Positions 29,468 through 39,237 of a DNA stretch of 64,000 bases are shown here, piece after piece. The translations under genes were made by a program, and so were the position numbers. Numbering within the stretch: the stretch's first letter is position 1; the number at the start of each line of letters is the position of its first letter. A model generated the notes under the pieces. That model searched no databases. It was given only the letters and a program-made list of their open reading frames with translations, and was not told the origin of the DNA. The DNA comes from Cristatella mucedo (lineage: Eukaryota; Bryozoa; Phylactolaemata; Cristatellidae): the NCBI GenBank assembly GCA_009760855.2, contig WPIO01000002.1, forward strand, positions 2,898,501 through 2,962,500, written 5' to 3'.

Positions 29468-30190
29468 GGCGGCCGCACCGCCGCCGCATTCGGATGCGCA
29501 GGCCTCACCGGGCCACTGTCGCACCTCTTCCGTCCGTCCGAGACTCGGTGCCCGGGGCGTTTGTCGGATGCACTCGCGGCGGCAGCGGCGGCCAGCAAGC
29601 CTGCGCAGTATAGCGCTCGCTGTGAGACTCGGCTCGGTTGCCCAATGGCAGCCAGCAGGATGTGGCGCTGCTTTGTCGAGGCCATTTCAGGCGCAGCCTG
29701 CTGCTACTGTCGTGCTGTGTGCTGCACGCGGCTGCTGGCGGTTTGCTTCAGTTGCCAGTGAGTGGCCCATCGGTGCTGCCAGTGAGCTGCCCATCGCATC
29801 CTGCCCTGAGCGTCCACCTGACACCCGACTTACTTTCTCGGTGTAGCTCGTGACACGTCAGCGAAGCTGCAGGGGCCTTGCGGGTAGGAAGTAACTCGGC
29901 ACTCGTTTTCATTTCCTTTTTATTAATTATTTGTGGCAAGACAGTCCGTTGCGGTCGTGACTTGTGAATCCGCTCAGCTTAATGATGCGCGCTGAATGGG
30001 CATTCGGGTAGAAGTTTTAATGCGTATTCGCCTGTACCCTCTTTCCTGCTGCTGTCCGTCGGCTACGGTCGCCGGCATGCCCAAGGGCTCGTGTCCTGCG
30101 CTCGTTGTATTCCCTCATGTTTGCTATGCTGTTATTTCATGGCGTCCATGGCAAACCTACAGCATGCGATAATAAAATATTTTACATAAA
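29468..30190 (+). other. Probable ARL6 3' UTR
   Basis: Sequence from the stop codon to just past the first canonical AATAAA. No coding likeness. The extent is inferred from the hexamer only. Confidence 0.45.
30171..30176 (+). terminator. Probable ARL6 poly(A) signal
   Basis: AATAAA in GCGATAATAAAATATT, 704 bases after the stop; no earlier canonical plus-strand hexamer seen. Confidence 0.5.
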
Positions 30191-32374
30191 TCAGCCCCAG
30201 TCGTTCTCGGTAGCCGAACCCTCCGGTTTGTTATTACAATTGGGTGCTGCTGCTAAGCAATGCCTGCCTTTTGGGATGGGCGAGTGCCGGCTGGTTCTAT
30301 TCCCTAGGCCAACGAGGCGCGTGGCCTTTCCTTTTCGAAACTAACGAGCCTCGTCAGCTATTCTTCGAGGACGGGAAATGCAGCGGTGAGAGTGAGAGAG
30401 TGTGTGTGTGGCTTGCTTGGTTCATTCTGCACAAGGCAGGCTGTGGGCTCAGCTGGTTTGTCGGAGTTAGCGTTGATTCGTTTATTGGATTGATGGGATT
30501 TGGGAACTATGAACGACCGAGCATAAAGGGAGTCATAGCTGCTTAACATAGGTGGCTGTAAAAGGAGGCGAGCATACGTACCGTGACGCTCAAGTCTGCA
30601 ACTAGTCGACTGCCGAATAATCCAATGATCCTCTTACAGCTACAAGGACGAGCCGTCGACTAGTGAGCTGCCCGATGCAAACCTGTGGTGCTGACGGATG
30701 CTTTTACTTTTTTGGATTGCATGTGGCTGGCCTTCAGCATCCCACGTGGATTTAATTCGGGATGCACAATCAAATCTATGCTGAACCACCAGACAGATTT
30801 GTTTAGGGCCATCAAACTTTCTAAACTCCCTTGAAGCATGTACTGCTGACAGTTGCTCTTGGAAGGCAGGAAACTTTCCCGAATTAAAAGGCAATGATGT
30901 CGTGTGAGCCTGCTGCTTCTGCTATGGTTGTAATTAGTGCAGCAGCATCAGGCACTGATGTATGCCCCATCTGCAACAGGTCGTTGGGCAATTGTCTCGG
31001 TACAGCGGCGGCCGGCCGCAGCCTTTGATGTAAGCATGTGGCCCACCACAGATTCACTCCCCTATCTGTGGTGAGTCAGCCAGCTCGTATATCTACCCAC
31101 TGAAGGAATAAAGATCGAGTCTCGTTTACCGCTCACGTTCGCCAGCTCGTGTCGCCGTGAGACTCCACAAGAACAACCACCACCGGAGACACTGTCACAC
31201 AACAATAACACCAACCTACGAATTATGGGCCGACCTTTTTCAGATATTCAGGGAAGCCTCGACTTAAAAATGGACTCGGCCAGCACATATCTTGTAGCGC
31301 CTGCATACTATCGAGATGTCTTTTTTAAGTGATCTTTCACTGGATGACTTCATCAGCTTCAATGCCTACTTACAACTCGCACCTTTGAAAAAATTCCGGC
31401 ATGCTTAGATAAGGATACCACAGCCAAGCAATTCCATAGATGTGGGATATCTCGTCTCGACTTGTGTAGCTCTCTAGTCGCAAGTCCTGCCTGTGCAACA
31501 TGATGGTTACAGTTGGTGCACAACTCTGCAGCTAAGCTTGTCTGTTGTGAACGTCCCAACTACCACATCACATCACTTCTCACTTTACACCACTTTTACA
31601 CTGGCTCCCTATCAAGCAGCCTACCGAATACTTTATAATGTCACTTTTAGGCTCCTGTATGGTCTTGCTCCACAATACTTATCTGGAAAACTATTCATGA
31701 ATCGTATCGTAATACCTGCTCTTCTTCTGGCCCATGTCGTTAGATGTGCCTGTAACAAGCCTCAAATTATTTGGAGACCATGCCTCCAGATCTGGATGAG
31801 TGTGTTGGCGAGTGCAATGCGAGTCTCTCACATATGAGCCTTTGCTTCAATCTGAATATGAGCCGTAGCAGTTGTTCCAGCTAAACGGCAGCTGTTCCGG
31901 TGGCTCAATTCCTAAATGCAGTCCACAGTTTATAGCCACTGACAACTATTTTCGGCTCGTCTTCGGATCGGAGTGAAGGCTGACCACTGGTCATTTTCAA
32001 TGGCACCTGCACGTTCATCGCGGTCACCGGGTCGCGATCTAGAACTACAAACCCCAGTAGCAATGCGCACCAGTTAGGAACTGCCAGTTTCCGACGACGA
32101 AGAGCTGTGTGCTCCTTCTACTTCTGGTCTCAAGGAAAGAGCACAACCGTACATAAACGTCACGGGTAAGTAAGCTATATAGAATGCAGAGGAGTTCACT
32201 CTATTGGATGTGGGCAGCAAAGAAATCGGGAGCCCTTTAACGATGATTGGCAGCAACAATTGACGCAAATTGGCGAAAAATGAACCTGCCGCAGGCAGGC
32301 GGGCAGCACGAGCAGCGATGGCCACTGAGAGCTGATGCTGAGTCAGCGCTGCAAAGAATTACAAGCCGTCTTCA
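30190..32374. other. Intergenic stretch between ARL6 and the immunoglobulin-domain gene
   Basis: Contains an LTR-like piece (about 30955-31210) and a LINE fragment (31325-31800). No gene recognised. The two flanking genes converge here. Confidence 0.5.
31325..31800 (+). mobile_element. LINE fragment, RT C-terminal region
   Basis: Contains ISRLDLCSSLVAS-like, NSAAKLVCCERPNYHITSLL-like and LAPQYLSGKLF segments in different frames, then FGDHASRSG-like sequence; degenerate. Confidence 0.72.
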
Positions 32375-33363
32375 CTACAAGTTGACAGGAATATTTTCCG
32401 ACGCCATACCACCAGGGGCATGCTGGTCCTCCATCGTTTGAGCAGCAGCAGCACCGGCTCTAGCTGTCGCAGAGCTTTTCGCTTCTTGCCACAGCTGCTG
32501 CCGCTTGTGACCACTCCGAACGGAGGCAGAGTGCTTGGATGGCGAGTCGCGCAAGGCTCCGATCGACGTCTGCGGCGGCTGCTGCTGCTGAGTGCCGCCG
32601 GGCGCTCCGCCTGCGGCGGCCAAGGTCGGCGCCCCCTCTGCCGCTTTGCACACGGCCACCGTCGTGGGCTTTCTCGAGCCGATCGGAGCAGCAGCTGCTG
32701 CTGCCGTGGGGCCTTTGCTGCCCGGGCACTGCTGTGTCTGCGACTTGGGTGGTGGTGTCGGCTCAGTGGCCCGCCGGCGCACGGCCGTCCTGCCTCGAGT
32801 CACGTCGGTGGACGACTCGTCGTCGCTGGGCAACGAGGCACTCTTCTTGCATGTCGCCAGGCAGACGATCAGCAGCAGGCCTTCCACGAGCAGGCCGATG
32901 GCCGGGTAAAACAAGACGAAGTTGCTGCGGACGCGCAGCAGCACGTCGGCCGAGCCGAGCCCCAGCGAGTTCTGGGCGCTGCACCTGTAGACGGCTCTGT
33001 CGGCCGGAGCAAGGTCGCTGATCGTCAGCTTGCTCCACATGCTGTACCTGGCCACGATGAACTTGCCCGGCTCACTGCCGGCAGCAGGGACTGCCCCCGA
33101 AGGGCCGGCTCCTGAGGTGTCCGGAATCTTTAGCCACCGCACGTCGGGCAGGGGATTGCCAAAGACAAGGCAGGAGATGGTCGCCGTGTCGTTGTCCCAG
33201 TACAGCAGCTTGTCGGTGGGCAGGGCGAAGGTCACGGCAGTGGCAAGCACACTCGTGTCCTCGTGCATCCAGCTCGCCTGTCCACTGCCACTGAGCTTTG
33301 CCGAGCATCGGTAGCTGCCGGCGTAAGCGGCTGTCGGCTGCTGGGTAGAGAGAAGGCCGCGGC
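32375..33363 (-). CDS. Ig-protein exon 5 (Ig domain 2, membrane helix, tail)
   Basis: Acceptor CTACGTTGCAG|GC. Completes Ig domain 1, then codes Ig domain 2, the transmembrane helix and the whole cytoplasmic tail to the stop; 328 codons. The tail has DDESSTDVTRG after the helix, echoing the acidic juxtamembrane stretch of basigin. Confidence 0.8.
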
Positions 33364-34935
33364 CTGCAACGTAGCAAGATTCAGTCATTTGGCTGCAAAG
33401 AAAAGCCATGCTGCGACCTTAGCTCCCCCTAACCCGGGGAGGGGGCTGTGAGGCGCTCGCACTTTACAACCGAGGTCGTGCGTTTGAGACCTGCAGTGGG
33501 CGGCAGCCGCCAAGGCTCTGCTGGCACTACATAAAAGAGGCTGCTTGATCAGCCAGCCTTTTCTTTACTTTAATTCGATAAATTTGTACCGTTCAAGGCG
33601 AATGCTTGCACGTGGACCGCACTTGCACGTGGACCTGCTTAGCCATGCGCTGTCCCTTTGCCGCAAGCTCGAGTGAGGAGCTCAATTACAGCCGAGCCGT
33701 CGAGCGGCGCCTGTGGGTGCGAGCAAAGTCGGTGCTCGGCCGCCGTGCTGCAAATCTGCCATGTTGCCGGTTGACTGAGAGCTGCTGAAAGAGTAGCCCC
33801 GCCCAGTGCAGATAGTTAAGAAGCGTCTGCCTCAGAGGTTAGAAAGTGACTGTGTCAGGAGTTTAAATTTTACTGGATTGATTGGTGGTATCATGCATCG
33901 CCTGGGCTTGGGTGGCCGTATTGCCTGTGTACTGAGCAGCCATCGTCTGCTAGGCATCCCGTCCCAACGTGGCAATTCCGCATCCCTGTGGCAATACCAC
34001 CGAGCGTTGTCAGCCTCAGCTCTACTTGGAATATCCTGCATGGCTAGTGCGGGCTGCGCACCATGCTACACGGAGCTACGCATATCCATCTGAGGCGAGG
34101 TAGAAATGCAGACTCTGCTCACGCGACAGCTGCAGCGGAAGCAAAAGCCAGCAGCTTGCGAAAAGTGACACAGCAAAAAGTGACCCAGCGCTGCACTGCA
34201 GTGCTGCTGCTGCTACCACGGGCATGCTCTGGCACACGCACCAGCCGGCACAAGGGACAACACCGAAGTCGTTATGTTTTCGGCTAAAGAGAAAGTGTAG
34301 AGCTCCCAAAATCGGCCATAGTTGGCGAATTCGTCTGCCAAGCTGCTGACGTCGATCCAGTCTACAGCCCGGGTGGTATCGTTCGTTGGAAATGCATATT
34401 GCCACCGGAAGTCCACCGGCAACGACCTCTGACGACGAATTTGGCAAACGAGGCTGAACGCATCCTGGACTGCCAAACGAAATCAGTGCACGTTTGTCAG
34501 TGCATTAACAGCTTGGAAAAACCTGAGCAGCTGTGTTAAAAGACTGCTCTGCGACATCCTGGAACGAGGGCCAAACAGCCGGTCGATGGCACTGCGCCCA
34601 AATTCACTCACCTTGGAGCAGCTTGATGCCGCTTGTCAGACCGAGCGCGACTGCCTCATATTTGAACGAAACGCTCGCCGATTCGTAGTTCAGCTGCACA
34701 TGTGTTGGTGAGTCCTGCGAATTGACCCTGACCAGGTCATTGCTTTCAACCCGAACGAATGTCTGCCGCTCGTTTGTGTAAAATGTGTACCGACCTGCAA
34801 CCAACCCCAGACTAATTTGATGTTCCAAGTTTGTCGTCCAGTGCGGCAGCTGCAAGCACATTCGAGCTCTGTCGATTGCTGAAGTCGAAACTGAAGCTCT
34901 CCAAAACACCAAGAGTGCTCTGGTACAGTGCACCA

Positions 34936-34989
<54 letters not shown>

Positions 34990-37900
34990 CATGCATGAAA
35001 ATTGCATAAACATTGCACGCATGCATTTAAATGCATACATATGATTGATTGCAAGAGCACACTACAATGGCACTCGTAGACGAGCACCTATGCATGCTTG
35101 CCAGTGTGCACATGTGCTTGCAGGTTTGCAGGCACCGAGTGCTGAATGAGCGCACTGCATCCTGTATGGACAGCCGTGCTCAATTCTGTGCATAGGACTT
35201 CGTACTTCGTGAAATTAACTGCCATCGGAGTGCATGGTAAGTGTGTGGTGCGCCAACACTGTTGCTGCTCAGTGGTAGGTCAAATGGTAAGCGGCAGCCA
35301 CAACAAGCGCTAGTTTCGGAATCCACAGGCAGCGTACTTCAATTTCTGAAAACCAAAAATGGTCTTGCTCTCTCTCTCTCTCTCTCTCTCCTAAAATTTA
35401 ACCACCCTGCTCGCTGCTGACAGTTTTAAGCTAGGCTGGCTCTTGCCTAAGCTATCGCAGGCAGCAAGGTAACGATCGAGCTTAGCCGAGATTTACGAGT
35501 TCGAAATGAAGATGCAAGGAGAACAATGCAAGGGCTCCACCTTACTCGGCTCAGCAGTCAAGCCTGCTGTCACCAGGCCAAGCTGGTCCGGTCACTTGTG
35601 ACAACGCATCGAGACTTCAGCCGGGTGCCTCTCGGTTCGAGTGTTCCACACGTGAATCGAGATGCTTGCAGGTGGTGCATTCATCGGCAGCCAGGGTTTC
35701 CTGCTGTTAACGTAGCAGCTGCCACATTACTCGGCTTCTTTTTTACCTTGGCTACTGCCTTCACATCATCAAGCTGCCCATCGACGTTATAGTCGTGCCG
35801 AAGGACTTGAGGTCCTTTCGTTAGCTCTTGCTATTCGGCCTCCCTATCCAAAGTCCTAGCTCATCGGGTCTCCCCTCTGCTCCTCGGGATTCATTTGCTC
35901 GAGTCTGTCCTCCACCTCAAACAATTTTGAGGCAGTGAGTTCCCTTCCTATGCACTGATGATCAAACATCCCCTGACTAGACGATATCTAAATTGAAACT
36001 ACAAAACCACCATGTTCCTCACGGCGTGCGAGTCACGCACATAAATCGTCGTTCATATGCTTACATGTGCACATGTTGGGCATGCGATTATCACCAATCG
36101 GTTGATATTATTCAAGTTCAGCCTATGTTAAGTACCAAAAATCATTTTGATCTCACAGGGCACTCGACATGCTTTACATTTACTATGATTAGGGCTTGAA
36201 AATCTGCTAGTGGTTGCCATATCAACACGGTCTTTTACTTAATCAGCACACCAGGGTCTTAGTACAGGTGTAATAATTCACGACCGGGGTCGTAGGTTTG
36301 AGTCCTGCAGTAGGCAATTCTGTATTGATCACTGCAAGCAGTGGTGATAGCCGTTGAGGCTCTTCTGATGCTATTTAAATGAAGCTGTTGAATCAGCTAA
36401 CCTTTAACTTTAACTAAGTCGTCATCTGTAAGCAAAACAAATTCGCACTTTTGGCATCGTGCTCAACTTAGCTACAGTAGCACCTCAAACTAGTAGTTAA
36501 GATTTCCCAAGGATTCTCATTATGTGAAGTACTAGCTGAAATGAATTATTTATGAAGTGGAATAGCAAGGCCGTCAGGTAACGCTCCTGATTTAGAGGAA
36601 TAATATAAACAGTGTTTGATTTGGCAACCGATGACTATTGTAAGAGATATTTTGGATGAGTCTTAATCAAAACGAAATATAGAGCACTGCAATATTTGTA
36701 GGACAGGAAACGTTGAAACAGCTGATTAACATTTAGCAAGCCAAACAGACAGCACATTTCAAGAAACGACTAATATCATATGGTGTGTGCCAACAAAGTG
36801 AACAGCAATCTAAATAATCTTGGTGACTCAAAATTCCTAATTGGGACTGCTGGTCAAGTAGATTCGTGTCTTGGATCATGTACCGGTCTAGGTTTTAACC
36901 CTGTATGTGGTACGACATTTAAAAATATAAAACTGGATTTGTACGGCCCCATGTGAAACTATGACAGTACAATCAAACTAAGGGTACCCTAAATGAAATA
37001 TGTCTGACAAGAGATTATGCCAAAGGTTTAGTTGTAAGTTGTAAAAGCATTATTAATCTGTCACAATTTTGAGGCTTGTGGTGGAATTTTGACATTAGTT
37101 AAACTGATTTTTTATTACAATCAACTCTACAGCAGAACGTATAAGGAGAGGACCAAGACGTCTTGGTTGAATAGCTGAATTGACAAGACAGGGGCCAACA
37201 TCTAAAGCAGAACTATGCATTGAAACAGACTCAATCTATGAAGGCTGTGTGTGATCCACTGCTGACAAGTTACCATACTCCATGAGCTAAGTGGCTTTAA
37301 TAATTTGTTGCTGAGGTAGTGACAGTGCGAGCTAAGGCACTGTCAACTTTCAGCCGCCCGTCTAATGTAGCATTTTAAAAACAGAGATCCAAGCTCTGGC
37401 AAACTCCACGAGAGTAAGTGAGTCAACCAGCCTTCTCAGCACGTAGCAACCGATTTCTGGATTGGAGCCATTGAAAATGAAAATTCTTATACCGACATCT
37501 AAGCTGTGGCTAATTACAGTAATATATGTGCGATCTTTCCCTAGTGTAATTGAGAACGGTGTAGCCAATGCACTCACGTATCATTCTTTGAAAGCAGATA
37601 TATACTTTACTCCTTAACCTCTTGGCAGTTGTGCAGTTCTGCATACTTTTGCAGGCAGTTCTGCATACTTTTCGCCTGTCAGTTGCACACTGCTTAGTGG
37701 CATCACATAGCGCTATAGTTACTTGGTGAACTTTGAGCGACAGTAAAACACGACAGTTTTTTTAAAATAAGCTTCATCGACTCCAGCTCAGTCTCAATAT
37801 AGACAAGACATTGTCTTTTTGCTTTTTTTATCGCAAAAATAAAAATGATTACTTCACTTACCTGTGAGAGAAGCGTGTGCATTTCAATTTTTGAAGACCT

Positions 37901-38721
37901 TTCTATAAAAATGCCAGGTTATTATTCACACAATGCAGGAAAACCCGAGTGTCAAAGACGTAGATTAGTTAAACGTGCAGCTTTACCGGTCTTGTAGGAT
38001 TGCCCAATGAAGAATAGCAATACCCATCTGACATGTTCACTTTTTCGAGGATACCGGTAGAGCTTGTATTGCCGGGAAATTAACCAACCGTTTTGTAAAT
38101 GAAACGACGGCTCTCTCGGGAAATTGACAGTATGGAATGGATTTCAGACTAAGAAAAATGGATTCTAAAGCGATTGCGCAATCCGATTACTGAAAGGTTA
38201 CTATTACTACCTGTTCCTGACATTGTGAAAGCACGGACTTAAATGCGAGCTTTGTCAACTTTAATTACCCGTCTCCAAAGTAAGACCAAACTGAAGACTT
38301 CACGTGGCGTTTAAAAGTGAAGTGAACTTTTACCCACGAACTGCAGCTGCGCTGTCCAAGAACCGCGGATGATTTCTATGATTTACCAACAGTTGTCTGG
38401 TTTTGACTGAGGGTAATTATCCCATCGATGGTGACGTTAAGCAGCTTGCACGAACCACTGCAGAATTCAGATGTAACGTATGTCTCGTTGAAGTTGATGC
38501 CTTCGCGTAACGCTCTGACTCTAACCTGCGCTTTAAAAGCCGGCAGGTTGAAGGCAGATAAAACAACGAAGATAATGCATCCTGAGAGCTGGTGTTTGAA
38601 TCTGTAAGAAAACCAAGCCGTTGTGCATGCGGAGCGGAATTTAAACTAAATAGTACCGGAATACAATTAGCCAAAAGCAGAAGCTAGAAGTAAATTCTCG
38701 ATAAAACTTTACATACCTCAT
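32375..38721 (-). CDS. Basigin/neuroplastin-like immunoglobulin membrane protein (5 exons)
   Basis: Predicted type I cell-surface protein. Basigin-family members chaperone monocarboxylate transporters or PMCA pumps and mediate adhesion. Exons on minus: 38721-38717 (only ATGAG), 38601-38387, 34794-34612, 34469-34242, 33363-32375; phases 2,1,1,1 close over 1,620 nt, giving 539 aa. Signal peptide at 1-26 (CIIFVVLSAFNLPAF core), a ~110-residue region without clear Ig cysteines, Ig domain 1 (Cys143 in FSLVC, Cys230 in YAGSYRC), Ig domain 2 (Cys275 in ATISC, Trp287, Cys338 in DRAVYRC), LRVRS, then a membrane helix FYPAIGLLVEGLLLIVCLA with the buried Glu371 typical of basigin and neuroplastin, KK, and a 155-residue Ser/Pro/Ala/Gln-rich tail. 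LRVRS-(8)-P-(2)-G-(3)-E spacing is close to basigin. The N-terminal region and the long tail are unlike vertebrate members, so no symbol is given. Confidence 0.75.
33445..33575 (+). mobile_element. tRNA-derived SINE, family A (Ig-gene intron 4)
   Basis: CCGAGGTCGTGCGTTTGAGA B-box-like head, CAGCCGCCAAGGCTCTGCTG body, then CACTACATAAAAGAGGCTGC end block. Confidence 0.78.
34242..34469 (-). CDS. Ig-protein exon 4 (first half of Ig domain 1)
   Basis: Acceptor TTTCGTTTGGCAG|TC. Codes QDAFSLVCQI, VDFRWQYAF and a strand-rich stretch to LSLVPA. Donor GGCTG|GTGCGT; an alternative GT two strands earlier is possible. Confidence 0.7.
34612..34794 (-). CDS. Ig-protein exon 3
   Basis: Acceptor TTGGTTGCAG|GT joins TTVG to RYTFYTNERQTFVRVESND. 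Beta-strand-like composition, no clear Ig Cys pair. Donor CCAAG|GTGAGT, phase 1. Confidence 0.72.
34939..34987. repeat. (GA)n microsatellite
   Basis: About 24 AG units in Ig-gene intron 2; source of the Ser/Leu-repeat ORFs on the minus strand. Confidence 0.96.
35366..35391. repeat. (TC)n microsatellite
   Basis: About 12 TC units in Ig-gene intron 2. Confidence 0.93.
35480..36000 (+). mobile_element. Old LINE fragment (Ig-gene intron 2)
   Basis: Diverged but colinear with the RT C-terminal region of the other copies (AGCTGCCACATTACTCGGCT, then AGCTGCCCATCGACGTTATA and AGGACTTGAGGTCCTTTCGT). Confidence 0.5.
36255..36418 (+). mobile_element. tRNA-derived SINE, family A
   Basis: GGGGTCGTAGGTTTGAGTCC head, CACTGCAAGCAGTGGTGATA body, GAGGCTCTTCTGATGCTATT and AATGAAGCTGTTGAATCAGC end block, then CTTTAACTTTAA. 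The best-preserved A copy, useful as a reference. Confidence 0.82.
36420..38386. other. Ig-gene intron 2, upstream half, nothing recognised
   Basis: AT-rich unique-looking sequence. A minus-strand ORF at 37362-37577 has a possible acceptor but no homology that I see, and including it is not needed to keep the phase. Confidence 0.45.
38387..38601 (-). CDS. Ig-protein exon 2 (signal peptide and N-terminal region)
   Basis: Acceptor GGTTTTCTTACAG|A. Codes GCIIFVVLSAFNLPAFKA, then INFNETYVTSEFCSGSCKLL and an NVT/NQT glycosylation-rich part. Donor GTTG|GTAAAT, phase 1. Confidence 0.72.
38717..38721 (-). CDS. Ig-protein exon 1 (five coding bases)
   Basis: ATGAG|GTATGT: the start codon plus two bases precede a good donor. 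Spliced to exon 2 it gives MRFKHQ and a signal peptide. Without it exon 2 has no start Met before the hydrophobic core. Confidence 0.7.
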
Positions 38722-39138
38722 TTTGTACTGAGATAAAAAAAAATTCTTCGTTACAATCCGTTGACTCGCACAGCTACTAGATTTCGGCAACCTCGGGGAC
38801 GTGGAGTGCGTGCGTCCTTGCAGGGCGATATAAATGGCGCCATTTCAGAATTTCAATATTTTTTTGTATAAAAAATCGTGCACAATCAACACGTTTGCTT
38901 TGAAAAATGGTTCTATAGACCCAGCCTATTTAGCAGCGTTGCAGCAGACGGACTGGGGCGCAACAGTAACGATTAATGTGGCCACTACGAAAAACCAATG
39001 CTCACAGTGCTCAAATAAATTCTAAATACATTAAAACTTAAGTTTTTTTTCAATAGCAGTTCTAAGTATGAGCACTGATTTAGCAACCTCGCTTACTTGC
39101 CGGATGTTATTGCTGTCCTGCGTCCCAGCGACAGTACG
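38722..39138. promoter_or_regulatory. Shared divergent promoter region, Ig gene and HAUS7
   Basis: 417 bases separate the two start codons, which face away from each other. A TATAAAT at 38829-38835 reads on the plus strand, and its complement could serve weakly in the other direction. Transcription starts are unknown. Inferred from layout only. Confidence 0.5.
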
Positions 39139-39237
39139 ATGGCGGGCGTTTTGAGTGTGTCTGGGCGTCTGAGCACCTCATGCAGCATAGCTCCCGACAA
39201 GACAGCTCTAGGACGGATATTGAAACAAAAATTTGAG
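39139..39237 (+). CDS. HAUS7: HAUS7 exon 1
   Basis: Codes MAGVLSVSGRLSTSCSIAPD onwards to LKQKFE; donor TTTGAG|GTAAAG, phase 0. Confidence 0.82.

Noticed and set aside
28277-29524. 415-codon minus-strand ORF over ARL6
   Set aside because: It is the antisense of the ARL6 coding region and its flanks; GC-rich codons with G/C third bases leave the opposite strand open. The plus strand has the full GTPase signature.
37362-37577. Possible extra exon of the Ig gene
   Set aside because: The peptide has no Ig features, and exons 2 and 3 already join in phase without it.
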